Shown here in pieces: positions 27,363-35,009 of a DNA stretch of 35,009 nucleotides (within the stretch, counting starts at the first letter, position 1; each line of letters begins with the position of its first letter). This stretch comes from Tritrichomonas foetus (lineage: Eukaryota > Parabasalia > Tritrichomonadida > Tritrichomonadidae): the NCBI GenBank assembly GCA_001839685.1, contig MLAK01001018.1, positions 3,491-38,499 on the forward strand. Reading direction: 5' to 3'. A model generated the notes under the pieces. That model was not told the origin of the DNA. It worked only from the letters and a program-made list of their open reading frames with translations, and did no database searches. The translations under genes and the position numbers were made by a program.

Positions 27363-28860
27363 ATGGCTTCTTATGAAGATCCAATTGATTTAGATATTGA
27401 GAGTGATCGCACTACCTTTCTTTCAAAGCAGGTTCAAAAGGAAAATCCTCCAATTCTTTCATTTTTGGATGAGAATTATTGCCTCCCTGCTTTTCGAGAA
27501 AAACCAAATGGTATTAAAGAATAGTATTTTTTATCTTTTTCTAACTCTCAGAACTAAAAATCATCTGCTTGAGCTTTTGAGTATTGCTTTAACACCAGAT
27601 GTATCAACAAAAACGATACGTGCATACTTTTTCTTTTGTTTTAATGATGACCCATCAGTTTTTAAAGCACTTCTTGCAAATGATTTTTTGCCTGGTGTTT
27701 GTGAATTACTATTGAAAAATGATACTGCTCCTGACAATGTAATTGGTCGTGTTGCAACATTTACATTTAATTCTTTTTATTCATGTCCACAAGAATCAAT
27801 GCAAAAAATAACATTTGTTGATCAACTTTTGAACTACGTTTATAATCCATCAGTGTTTGCATTTTTTGAAAAATTGTTTGCAAATGATGTTCGATATGAA
27901 ACAATTCAAGAATGGTTTATATCTAATTCTCTTCCAAGTAAAATATCAGAATTAATTATTAGTTCACTTGATAAAATAGATTCTCAAAAGCAAAATTCGA
28001 TTTTAATGAAAAATAATAACAATAGTGAAAATATTGACAAAACCAAAGAAATTCATGAAAAAAAATTAGTTGATAAAAATCCACAATTTGAAAGCTCAGA
28101 AAATAATATTGATGTTGACCAAGAACAGTTAAATGATAATCTTGTGTTAAATGTTGCCTCTTTATATAAATTAATCACATATGGATCATTCAATATGATC
28201 ATGAAATCCAATTTTCGGTCAGATTCAATCATTTCTGCTGTCAAAAGAGCCAATGACTATCATCCAAGTCGAATTAGAGATAATAAATGGGCTGCAATTG
28301 TAAGTATTTGCCAAGGGAAAGTAGCTGTACAGCTTTTTGATTATATTGATATTGCAATGATGATTTTAATCAAACCTGAGAATGAATTAAAAAATGAAAT
28401 TGTTTTTTGTATCAACTTTTTAACACTCATGCTTAAAAATTTACCGAAAGAAGTTGGAAGTAAACTCGAATCAACTCAAATATTTAGTGTATTAATGCGA
28501 ATTATTATTCAATTTCATGATGCAACAATTCTTCATACAGCTTTCCGAGTTTTTGTGATTGCTTGCTTTCAAAGCAAACAATTAATGCCAAAAGTGATTG
28601 CATCTTATGTACCAATCTTTATAGCAGAAGTAAGAAACCCTCTAAATGGGCTCTTTTACATTAGCTGCTGGCAGATACTCCTTAAAATTGAAGAACACTC
28701 AAATAAGGCAATGAGGAAAGAACTTGAAAAAATAGTGGAATATGAAGTATTTGCAAAAATAGAGCTTACAAAATATAAAAAGAAAATTAATTCTTCTTAT
28801 GGAGGAGCTCTCCCAATGACGATCCCTGGTTCAATTCCATATGCAAGTGCACGTCCATAA
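27363..28860 (+). CDS. SAPS-like phosphatase regulatory subunit, reading frame broken once
   Basis: The ATG at 27363 opens a frame of 53 codons ending at TAG 27522-27524. The rest of the protein continues in the next frame, open from 27394 to TAA at 28860. The only start-like codon early in that second frame is TTG at 27397, so the ATG frame is the likely beginning. One base too many between about 27496 and 27521 (an A5 run at 27499-27503 or the AAA at 27516-27518) would account for the break. Joined, it gives about 500 residues. The N-terminal part (SFLDENYCLPAFREKPNG, then FLTLRTKNHLLELLSIAL) and the helical repeats after it (PSVFAFFEKLFANDVRYETI) resemble SAPS-domain proteins, which target PP2A/PP6-type catalytic subunits. 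A disordered insert lies at about 28000-28130. Family assignment is moderate. The break could be a sequencing error, real inactivation or programmed +1 frameshifting. Confidence 0.6.
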
Positions 28861-28948
28861 TTTATTATAATCCCCTTGTTTTTAATAAATAAATATTAAG
28901 TCTTGAATTATTATTTCTGAACGAAAACATTTAATAATGACGAATTAA

Positions 28949-29268
28949 TCTGTGACAGGAGATGAAATCATAGAAGGAAATAGTTTCAAGAATTTTGTCA
29001 ATCTTCAAATATTTCAAATTTAGAAACATCATTTAATCAAGAAATTCCATCATCTTTTTTCAGTAATTTTGGTCAACTAGAAGAATCATTAATTGATGGA
29101 GCTTCATCCATTGAGGAATCCACATTTTCAAATTGAAGACAATCAGTTCTTAATCATAACTTTTTAATCAAGATTTTAAAAATAAAGGAAGAAAAACTCA
29201 AAGAAGAAGAAAAATTACATAGAAAAAGGACAATGCAAGAAACAAAAACAGAACTATTGCATATTTAA
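28949..29268 (+). pseudogene. BspA-like leucine-rich repeat pseudogene fragment
   Basis: Two overlapping frames look coding. One (from 28949) includes DEIIEGNSFKNFVN. The next (28984-29268) includes SSFFSNFGQLEES, then SSIEESTFSN, then an in-frame TGA at 29134-29136, then a Lys/Glu-rich tail ending at TAA 29266-29268. The FxN motifs recur about every 22 residues, as in BspA/TpLRR-type repeats, a hugely expanded surface-protein family in trichomonads. The TGA sits where the family usually has Cys after F-x-N, so it may derive from TGT or TGC. One frameshift and one stop support decay. No start codon or signal peptide is present. Confidence 0.55.
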
Positions 29269-30063
29269 ATAAACAATATTTTTATTATATAATTTAATCG
29301 AATTTTTCTAAATTTTGATTATGTTGACTTTTTCAGTTGTATATTAATTTGAAAGGATATGTTATGTGATTAGTTCATGCTGTGTACTTGATTTAACTGG
29401 CAATTACAATTATTTCTTTATAAATGAACTTTTCAACGAATAATAACCTATTGAGTATTGATCCAGCTGTTTTGACATCAAGCAATCATTAATAATGTAT
29501 GAAATACAAAAAAACTAATAGAGGCGAAATTAAAGATATTGATTTGAGGAAATTTGGAAATTTAATAATCAGTTTTAAAATTTGGATCGGATCGGTAAGG
29601 AGGTATATAAATGCTTGGTTTGTATTGAGTTATTCTGCAAAAGATCAGAGTTGAAGTCTTCTTCGTTATTTTTGGAATAAAGATTTTATTTAAACTTTTT
29701 TATTTGGCGGTTTGATAAACCCTAAATAATTATTACAATCAAAAAATTGTGAATATAAAAATTATTTCAATGAATACAAAATATTGCTATTTTCAGTTGT
29801 ATTTATCTGGTGATATTTATTAGAATCTCTAGTTATTTGTCATAATATATGTATATTAATTACTACTCTCATTAGAAAGCAAATCATTACTCCAAAAATA
29901 CCGAATTATCTTACTATATCTTTTAGGTAAAGTTATAAAAACCAACTCAATTAGATAATCTCAAAATAAAATAATTTCTCAATTGATGCACTTTTTGCAC
30001 CTATCATTTTCAGTATATAAATATATTATGTAAAATTCATTTAATTTGGAGAATTTTCCAAGG

Positions 30064-30074
30064 TCATTCATTTG
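30064..30074 (+). promoter_or_regulatory. Initiator-like element of the SCP/FCP1-type phosphatase gene
   Basis: TCATTCATTTG contains two overlapping TCATT cores about 36-43 bases before the ATG at 30109, matching the trichomonad Initiator pattern. Tentative because the motif is short. Confidence 0.35.
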
Positions 30075-30108
30075 TAAAAATAAACTAGTCAAAATATTAA
30101 AAATCTAA

Positions 30109-30870
30109 ATGAGTGACGATTCATCTTCATCCAGCTATTTTTTCGGCGAGTCTGAATCCGAGTCTGGCCCAAGAAAATTGACAAAAAATGGGTCAGTCGC
30201 CAATCTCAAAGTCAGCGATACCAAAAACAGCCAAAATAGAAGCTCCCTTCCCCTTGTTCGCTTCAGCTCTCTGAAAAACCTCCTGAAAAAGCGAAATAAA
30301 GACGGCGAATCTAAAAAAGAAAAAGTTATTCCAAGAAAACTGCTCGTTCTCGATTTAGATGAAACGTTGATTCATACAACACCTAACAAACCAGAATCAG
30401 AAACGCTAGATTATTTTACACTTAACTTTGACGGCGAAATTCTTTATACGATCGAACGTCCTTACTGTCGTGAATTCCTCGAACTTGTTGAACGAATGTT
30501 TGATGTTGCAATTTTCACAGCCGGCGAGAAAGAATATGCTCAACAAATTTTAGACGAAATTTGTCCTGAAATTCCTGAATCTTTACGCCGTTATCGAGGC
30601 TCTGTTGACTATTTGTATGGGAAGACGTTTAAAGATCTTGAATCATTTAATCGCGACCTTGAACAAGTTTTGATTGTTGATGATAATCCAGACAACGCTT
30701 TTTTCTTTCCAAAGAATGCGATTACGATTGCACCCTTTCTTGGAGATGAAGAAGACGATTTTTTGATGGAGAAATTACTTCCAATTCTTCAAAAGATTTC
30801 AGTTAAGAGTGATATGAGTAAGATCATTAAATCACGTAAAGTTAAAAAACTTGAAAAAGTCATTTTTTAA
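30109..30870 (+). CDS. SCP/FCP1-like (NIF-type) HAD phosphatase
   Basis: This 253-residue protein has a Ser-rich, basic N-terminal extension (1-75) and then the catalytic HAD domain. The DLDET motif is at 82-86, where Asp82 is the expected nucleophile and Asp84 the general acid, followed by LIHTT. FTAGEKEYA supplies the second motif's Thr, and LIVDDNPDNAFF gives the acidic pair that binds magnesium. This order and the length match small CTD phosphatases (SCP/FCP1/NIF), which dephosphorylate the RNA polymerase II C-terminal domain or other Ser/Thr phosphoproteins such as lipin regulators. All key residues are present, so it should be active. Substrate is not predictable from sequence, and trichomonads have several paralogues. 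There is no membrane segment, which argues against a Dullard/Nem1-type ER protein. The first 200 coding bases are visibly GC-richer than the surrounding gaps. Confidence 0.9.
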   Translation: MSDDSSSSSYFFGESESESGPRKLTKNGSVANLKVSDTKNSQNRSSLPLVRFSSLKNLLKKRNKDGESKKEKVIPRKLLVLDLDETLIHTTPNKPESETLDYFTLNFDGEILYTIERPYCREFLELVERMFDVAIFTAGEKEYAQQILDEICPEIPESLRRYRGSVDYLYGKTFKDLESFNRDLEQVLIVDDNPDNAFFFPKNAITIAPFLGDEEDDFLMEKLLPILQKISVKSDMSKIIKSRKVKKLEKVIF

Positions 30871-31344
30871 GTTTTTTTGACCTCTTTTCAATATTCACTC
30901 TTCAACTTTCATGATTCTACTTTCAACATTCATCTTGAATCGTAAGAAGATGGAATAAGAAGAAAAGGATTAACAATAAGAAGAAGAATTATAATGATGA
31001 TAATGATTTCAATTTATCTATCTCACCTTGAATTTATTTATTTATATATTTATTTTTATGCATATGTGTATATATATATCTATCAAAGAGATACTAGTAT
31101 CTATCCATCATCCAAATTCCGGATGATTTGAATCAATATAAAATACAATATTACATCAAATATTTCTCATGAAAGGAGGGAGTAAAAAACCAAAACAAAG
31201 ACAAAAACTAGAAATAGAAATTAAAAAAAAAAAAATATTTTTATAAATAAAATAGTGATTTAAGCATATGTTATATTCAAAATCACGATTATTTTAATTT
31301 TTTCTTTGATGAAAAATAGGAATAAATAGGAATAATAAATCATA

Positions 31345-31536
31345 TTAATATTCACAATTACGTAAATCTAAATTTTCTGATCGTCGACAATTATAGAGTG
31401 CTTTTTCTAGAAGAATTGGAACATTAGCAAACGTTATTGTTGATAATGAATTACAATTTTCAAAAACTGAATTCCTAATGTAATTTTCTTCATATTTTTT
31501 ATTAAAATGAAAAACTCGAGAACTCGAAAATATTTA
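31345..31536 (-). pseudogene. BspA-like LRR pseudogene fragment
   Basis: A minus-strand frame of about 62 codons between stops has no ATG at its start and ends at TAA 31347-31345. It includes NSVFENCNSLSTITFANV and, 22 residues on, ALYNCRRSENLDLRNC. The repeated [VL]-[FY]-x-N-C-x-[SR]-x pattern with that spacing is characteristic of BspA/TpLRR-type repeats. It is too short to be a gene and is best read as a remnant of a larger surface-protein gene. Confidence 0.55.
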
Positions 31537-31629
31537 GCTAAAATTTCCTGAAAATTTCATATGATTTGCTCCTGATCCTGTATCGAATAATATCCAAAAT
31601 TGAAAAAGTTTGTTTAGAGGGTTTTGGAG

Positions 31630-31776
31630 AAACGTTTTTTCACGATTTGCTTGATTTATTGGATAACTCTGTTTTAACTTCTTGCTTTTTCCTTTTTCTT
31701 TGTACCTTCCCCTCTTCTTTGAGTTTTTCTTCCTTCATTTGTACAATCTTCCTTTCATTTTTTATTCATCATATAT
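31630..31776 (-). pseudogene. Decayed fragment homologous to the tail at 29160-29268
   Basis: A minus-strand frame encodes KEEKLKEEGKVQRKRKKQE followed by VKTEL. This closely matches the tail of the plus-strand pseudogene, KEEKLKEEEKLHRKRTMQE followed by TKTEL. At the DNA level the two share an exact 23-base stretch and then a similar spacing of matches. The frame is closed upstream by a TGA and has no supporting start. The opposite-strand ORF here begins with TTG and is not considered real. Confidence 0.5.
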
Positions 31777-31865
31777 GGAACGATAGAATGATTTTGACAG
31801 ATAACCCCCTTAAAAATGGCGTTCATTGACCATATATCTTTAGAAAAACTGCATAAAATATAAAA

Positions 31866-31871
31866 TCATTT
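31866..31871 (+). promoter_or_regulatory. Initiator-like element of the RhoGEF gene
   Basis: TCATTT with its A 24 bases before the ATG at 31892 fits the trichomonad Initiator core in sequence and distance. Tentative. Confidence 0.35.
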
Positions 31872-31891
31872 GAAAAAAAATCGAAATAAAA

Positions 31892-33394
31892 ATGAGTCAG
31901 CTTGATATTCCTTATCCTCAAAAAGGTGAAGAATGGGAATCTAAACGATCCAATTTGATTTCCACTATTATTTCCACTGAAAGGCAGTATGTTCAATTTC
32001 TTTATCATTTCATTTATGAATATCGCGTTTCACTTGCTGATGTTTCCCGTCAAGGCTTAATTCAAAATATTCCGGCCGAAACAGAAGAACTTTTTATGAA
32101 AATAGCGCCAATTTACAAAATGAATAATTCATTTTTATCACTTCTTGAAAATTCAGTTCAACAAACCCAAAAATCATCCGCAAACCGTGAAAACATTTAT
32201 TCGCCACAGAGCCGGGTTGGAAACTGCTTCAGTCGATACGCGACACAGTTCAAAGTTTATCCTGAATATGCATCATCTTTCAATGAAGGTATGATTGCTC
32301 TTGAGGCACAGTTCAATAAGGACAGCCGTTTGCTTCCGGCTCTTGAGTCATGCCAGTCGAATGTTGGAGTGACACTTTTGGAGATTCTGAAAATGCCAAT
32401 GGAAAGGATAACCAGATATACCTTATTGTTGCACCAACTTTTACGTGTCACTCCACGCGAGCATGCTGACCGAGCTGACTTAGTTTCAGCCTATATTAAA
32501 ATATCGCCTATGTCATCTCCGTTTCGTGCAATTGTTGCAAAAGAAGGATTTAATTTAATTCGATCAGTTAATCATGAGTTTCCTACAATGGACCTTGTTG
32601 TTGATGATCGCTATTTAGTTTTCCGTGAAAAAGAAATAAATGTTCTACTTGGATCAACAATAATGTCATGTCAAGTATTCCTATTTAGTGACAGTATAAT
32701 GATTTCTATTCCAGCACATGCTGATCCTGTTCACATCATGGTTTGTAATATTAAAGCAGTCCCAGTTGAAAACATTACCATCACTATTAATGAACCAGAT
32801 AACTTGAAGAAAAATGCAACTACAAGCACCAACTCAAACACAAATTCCAATTCTGATCAAGAAGGACTTTACAAAGATGATTCAGCTTCAAATGAAAACT
32901 CTAAATTGATAATTGAAAACGTTGTCGACTTTTTGACAGATGTTGATAGTTACAGATTATCTTTTGCCAGCAAGAAACGAAGGGATGCTTTTATCGCAGC
33001 TGTTAATGGCTTAAGAATTGATTTCTCACTTGATTCAGAAAGTGACCAAATCAAGAAACTCGCACCAATTTGGGTTAACGAAAATATGGTGACAGATTGT
33101 ATGCAATGTGGAAGAGAATTTAATATTGTGAGTAGAAAGAAACATTGTGAATTCTGCAGGCGTGTATGCTGCAGAAAATGCTTGTGTGAAGTCACTATTC
33201 AAGATGCACTGCATTCAATCTGTCGTTCATGTGACGACAAAGGGCTTGGAAAAGAACTTTTACAGCATATGGAGGTTAACTACAGAGCTAATGGCGTAGT
33301 TGTAAGTAATAATAAAAAGCATGATGAAGAAGAAGAATTGAAGAAAAACTCGGTTGTTGAAGAAATTCCACAATCTCTCTTTCAAGCAGCTTGA
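31892..33394 (+). CDS. RhoGEF with DH, PH and FYVE-type domains
   Basis: This 500-residue protein starts with a DH (Dbl homology) domain, about residues 10-205 (LISTIISTERQYVQFLYHFI; EILKMPMERITRYTLLLHQL), the catalytic module that exchanges GDP on Rho/Rac GTPases. A PH-like domain follows (about 220-365), interrupted by an Asn/Ser/Thr-rich loop. A FYVE-type zinc finger lies at about 395-447 with four Cys pairs (CMQC, CEFC, CRKC, CRSC) and the basic patch SRKKHC. That patch has one His rather than the canonical two, and the WxxD motif is weak (WVNE). The architecture matches FGD-type exchange factors, which link Rho-family signalling and actin to PI3P-containing endosomes or phagosomes. Trichomonads use Rac-type GTPases heavily for amoeboid adhesion and phagocytosis. 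The start is the first ATG after the Initiator-like element. Confidence 0.9.
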   Translation: MSQLDIPYPQKGEEWESKRSNLISTIISTERQYVQFLYHFIYEYRVSLADVSRQGLIQNIPAETEELFMKIAPIYKMNNSFLSLLENSVQQTQKSSANRENIYSPQSRVGNCFSRYATQFKVYPEYASSFNEGMIALEAQFNKDSRLLPALESCQSNVGVTLLEILKMPMERITRYTLLLHQLLRVTPREHADRADLVSAYIKISPMSSPFRAIVAKEGFNLIRSVNHEFPTMDLVVDDRYLVFREKEINVLLGSTIMSCQVFLFSDSIMISIPAHADPVHIMVCNIKAVPVENITITINEPDNLKKNATTSTNSNTNSNSDQEGLYKDDSASNENSKLIIENVVDFLTDVDSYRLSFASKKRRDAFIAAVNGLRIDFSLDSESDQIKKLAPIWVNENMVTDCMQCGREFNIVSRKKHCEFCRRVCCRKCLCEVTIQDALHSICRSCDDKGLGKELLQHMEVNYRANGVVVSNNKKHDEEEELKKNSVVEEIPQSLFQAA

Positions 33395-33684
33395 GAATTA
33401 ATAGTCAACAGAGGAGTAATTTGGATAATTATGGTAAAGAAAAACTATGTTATATTTTGAATTCCTTACTTTAAATTCCTAATAATTTTTATTGATTTGA
33501 CAGAATAATTATTGATAACCCAAGAGAAATTCGTAAAAAATGATAAAATAAAAAATAATAACAAATTCTTTTTTTGTTTTTTCAATGTTTATTCGCTCCA
33601 TAAAAAAAATCTATATTGTTCGTGAAAGAAATATTCCTCCATCACATATACATATACATGATCAATTTACCAAAATAAATTAAT
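33395..33684. other. Short intergenic region between convergent genes
   Basis: This AT-rich gap of 290 bases serves as the 3' region of both the RhoGEF and kinase genes. It contains A and T runs and no open frame or RNA gene that I can support. Confidence 0.5.
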
Positions 33685-34788
33685 TCAAGGCTTTCTTTTT
33701 CCAGAGGGAGGAACTTTTCTGACAAGTGATGCAATCGGCGCCATTACTGCTGCTTGTGACACTGTGTTTGTTGCATTCTTTGTAAGTAGTCTTGGTCTTA
33801 CATCGATTGGTTTTTTATAGTTTGATGAATGTGTAGCACGCCAGGCATCATCTGTACTTTTTACGGATGCACCACATTTTCCACTCTTTGAGAGTTTTGA
33901 TCTAATTCTTGAACTGCTCAGCCTCGACGCAAGACGCATATCCACTTCATCTTCGTCTTCTGCAAGCCAAGGCATATTCAGTATTTCTTCACATGATGGT
34001 CTGGCATTTGGGTCTTTGCAAAGCATCATCAGTAATAATTGTTGTAAAGGTGGAGACAGGCATGAAGGAATATGAATATCGGCTTCTTGAATTTGTAAAA
34101 AGAGCTTAGATTGATTTGTCTCTGTCCATGGAAGTGCGCCAGTAGCCATTGTGAAAAGAACAACACCAAGTGACCAAATATCTGCTTTTTTGCCATCGTA
34201 TTTGACATTATTGATGATTTCTGGAGGAGCATAGAAAGGTGAACCACATGGAGTCTTTAGTAAAGACTTTGGTGAAGTGATGTGGCACAATCCAAAATCT
34301 GCTAATTTCGCATTCATTTCATCATCCAAAAGTATGTTTTCTGGCTTCAGGTCCCTGTGCGCAATATTCTTTTCATGCACATATTGTAAGGCGCGAGTGA
34401 TCTGACGAAAGATACGAGTCAGCTCTTCATCATTGAGCGCGCCGCATTGAACGATGTGATTGAAAAGTTCGCCATTCTCACAATTTTCCATAAGAAGAAG
34501 GATCAACTTGTCGGTAAAAACGATATCTGTGACTTGGACGATATTTGGGTGATGTAGCGACTGCAAAATGCGGACTTCTTGCTCAAAGCGTTCAAAAAGC
34601 CCTTCATTGACGAGTAGTTCGCGAGAAACCACTTTACAAGCGAAAAATTCTTTGGATTGGATATGTTGGACCAAAACAACAGCAGAAAAACTTCCATGGC
34701 CAATTGACCTGACATAGGTGTATTTAGAAAATCGCTTTGGAATTTCGAGAGAGTTTTCTTCATCGATCGTTAGTCTAATATAATCCAT
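33685..34788 (-). CDS. CAMK/SNF1-type serine/threonine protein kinase
   Basis: This 367-residue protein has a complete kinase domain (about 24-274). The glycine loop is GHGSFSAVV (30-38). Lys52 (FACK) is the ATP-binding lysine, paired with Glu71. The catalytic loop HRDLKPEN is at 144-151, DFG at 164-166, and the activation segment TPCGSPFYAPPE at 179-190. The TPCGSPFYAPPE signature and the GELF segment place it in the CAMK/AMPK-like group, which is greatly expanded in trichomonads. All catalytic residues are present, so it should be active; Thr179 is a plausible activation site. The C-terminal 90 residues are basic and Ser/Thr-rich (RLASRLSSSRIRSKLSKSGK), without a recognised UBA, KA1 or calmodulin-binding domain. 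The gene is convergent with the RhoGEF gene. Confidence 0.93.
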   Translation of the reverse strand: MDYIRLTIDEENSLEIPKRFSKYTYVRSIGHGSFSAVVLVQHIQSKEFFACKVVSRELLVNEGLFERFEQEVRILQSLHHPNIVQVTDIVFTDKLILLLMENCENGELFNHIVQCGALNDEELTRIFRQITRALQYVHEKNIAHRDLKPENILLDDEMNAKLADFGLCHITSPKSLLKTPCGSPFYAPPEIINNVKYDGKKADIWSLGVVLFTMATGALPWTETNQSKLFLQIQEADIHIPSCLSPPLQQLLLMMLCKDPNARPSCEEILNMPWLAEDEDEVDMRLASRLSSSRIRSKLSKSGKCGASVKSTDDAWRATHSSNYKKPIDVRPRLLTKNATNTVSQAAVMAPIASLVRKVPPSGKRKP

Positions 34789-35009
34789 GGGAATAATTTG
34801 GTCAAAATTAGGGCTGAACTTTTATGATCCTATTCAAATATTTGAATGTATTTCCTAATTTTATTTGAATGTATTTATAGAATTTATTTGAGTATATTAT
34901 TGAATTGTGAAAACTCACGAAAAATGAAAAAAATTCACCTATATAAAAGATATTTTACATAGTATGTTGCTTATTCTTTCTTACAATAAATAAATAATAG
35001 CTATTCATG
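34789..35009. other. Upstream region of the kinase gene, to window end
   Basis: This AT-rich sequence upstream of the minus-strand kinase start contains a short direct repeat (TTTGAATGTATTT at 34840-34852 and 34863-34875). On the minus strand a TCATAAAAG sequence lies about 30-40 bases before the ATG and is a weak Initiator candidate. No gene is visible. Confidence 0.4.

Larger units (their letters stand above)
28861..30108. other. Long AT-rich intergenic region with one pseudogene
   Basis: This 1248-base gap contains the BspA-like remnant at 28949-29268. After it I see only AT-rich sequence and a 22-codon ORF at 29425-29493 (starts MNFSTNNNLL) that lacks support. The last 100 bases carry an Initiator-like TCATTCATT before the phosphatase gene. 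Confidence 0.5.
30871..31891. other. Long intergenic region with two decayed coding fragments
   Basis: This 1021-base gap contains a purine-rich stretch (about 30940-31000), a TA-rich run near 31070, a 12-bp palindrome GATACTAGTATC (31090-31101), and a 7-bp-arm hairpin (31107-31113 with 31121-31127). On the minus strand there are two pseudogene fragments (31345-31536 and 31630-31776). The promoter of the RhoGEF gene lies at its right end. Confidence 0.5.

Noticed and set aside
27511..27551. Short intron in the SAPS-like gene (GTATT ... CTAACTCTCAG), which resembles the trichomonad branch/acceptor motif
   Set aside because: Removing 27511-27551 (41 bases) does not join the two frames. Removing 27524-27551 (28 bases) gives the right frame but creates a TAA at the junction. 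The retained sequence also reads as plausible protein.
29425..29493. 22-residue ORF (MNFSTNNNLLSIDPAVL...)
   Set aside because: Too short and without support; it might be the start of a decayed gene but nothing coding follows.
31090..31127. Palindrome GATACTAGTATC and a 7-bp hairpin as a terminator or mobile-element end
   Set aside because: Short, common in AT-rich DNA, with no T run or partner copy to support either reading.
31566..31829. 87-codon plus-strand ORF
   Set aside because: It begins with TTG and is the antisense of the Lys/Glu-rich pseudogene fragment. Its Phe/Ser/Leu-rich product is what the complement of such DNA gives.

Overview
The window looks like nuclear DNA of a parabasalid protist, most like Tritrichomonas or Trichomonas. 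It is AT-rich (roughly 25-30% GC by eye outside a few patches). It has long open frames without introns, separated by short AT-rich gaps, and a repertoire typical of trichomonads: very long coiled-coil proteins, SDS22-like leucine-rich repeats, a CAMK/SNF1-type kinase, a RhoGEF with a FYVE finger, an SCP/FCP1-type phosphatase, and decayed BspA-like repeat fragments. Several starts follow TCATT-type sequences resembling the trichomonad Initiator. No rRNA, tRNA, IS element or CRISPR array was seen. The genus assignment is inference.

Layout. 1-1140 (-): 5' part of an LRR protein cut by the window edge. 1812-4106 (+): protein phosphatase (PPP)-fold protein whose metal-binding residues are nearly all replaced, i.e. 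a pseudophosphatase, with a ten-copy QLNDQQ repeat. 4406-6820 (-): unrecognised helical protein. 6904-7707 (-): small secreted repeat protein. 7708-8597: gap holding a decayed coding remnant and a GC-rich 124-nt sequence that folds into a long imperfect hairpin. 8598-13277 (+): giant coiled-coil protein with no usable ATG at its N terminus. 13438-14688 (+): coiled-coil protein. 15247-16170 (+): SirTM-type sirtuin. A 35-nt T run lies between it and 16374-18752 (-), an Asn-rich coiled-coil protein. 19379-27136 (-): 2585-residue LRR/coiled-coil protein. 27363-28860 (+): SAPS-like PP2A/PP6 regulatory-subunit relative split by a one-base frame change. 28861-30108: gap with a BspA-like pseudogene. 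30109-30870 (+): SCP/FCP1-type phosphatase. 30871-31891: gap with two more decayed fragments on the minus strand, one of them related to the previous pseudogene. 31892-33394 (+): DH-PH-FYVE protein. 33685-34788 (-): protein kinase.

There is no operon logic, as expected for a eukaryote; each gene probably has its own promoter. Two themes stand out. One is phosphorylation control: a pseudophosphatase, a SAPS-like subunit, a CTD-type phosphatase and a kinase. The other is cytoskeleton or membrane scaffolding: four coiled-coil proteins, two LRR proteins and a RhoGEF-FYVE protein. Neither proves that the genes work together.

The observations most worth following are the degenerate phosphatase with two inverted repeats just upstream of it, the structured GC-rich element at 8376-8499, the frame break in the SAPS-like gene, the missing start codon of the giant coiled-coil gene, and the SirTM sirtuin outside its bacterial operon context.
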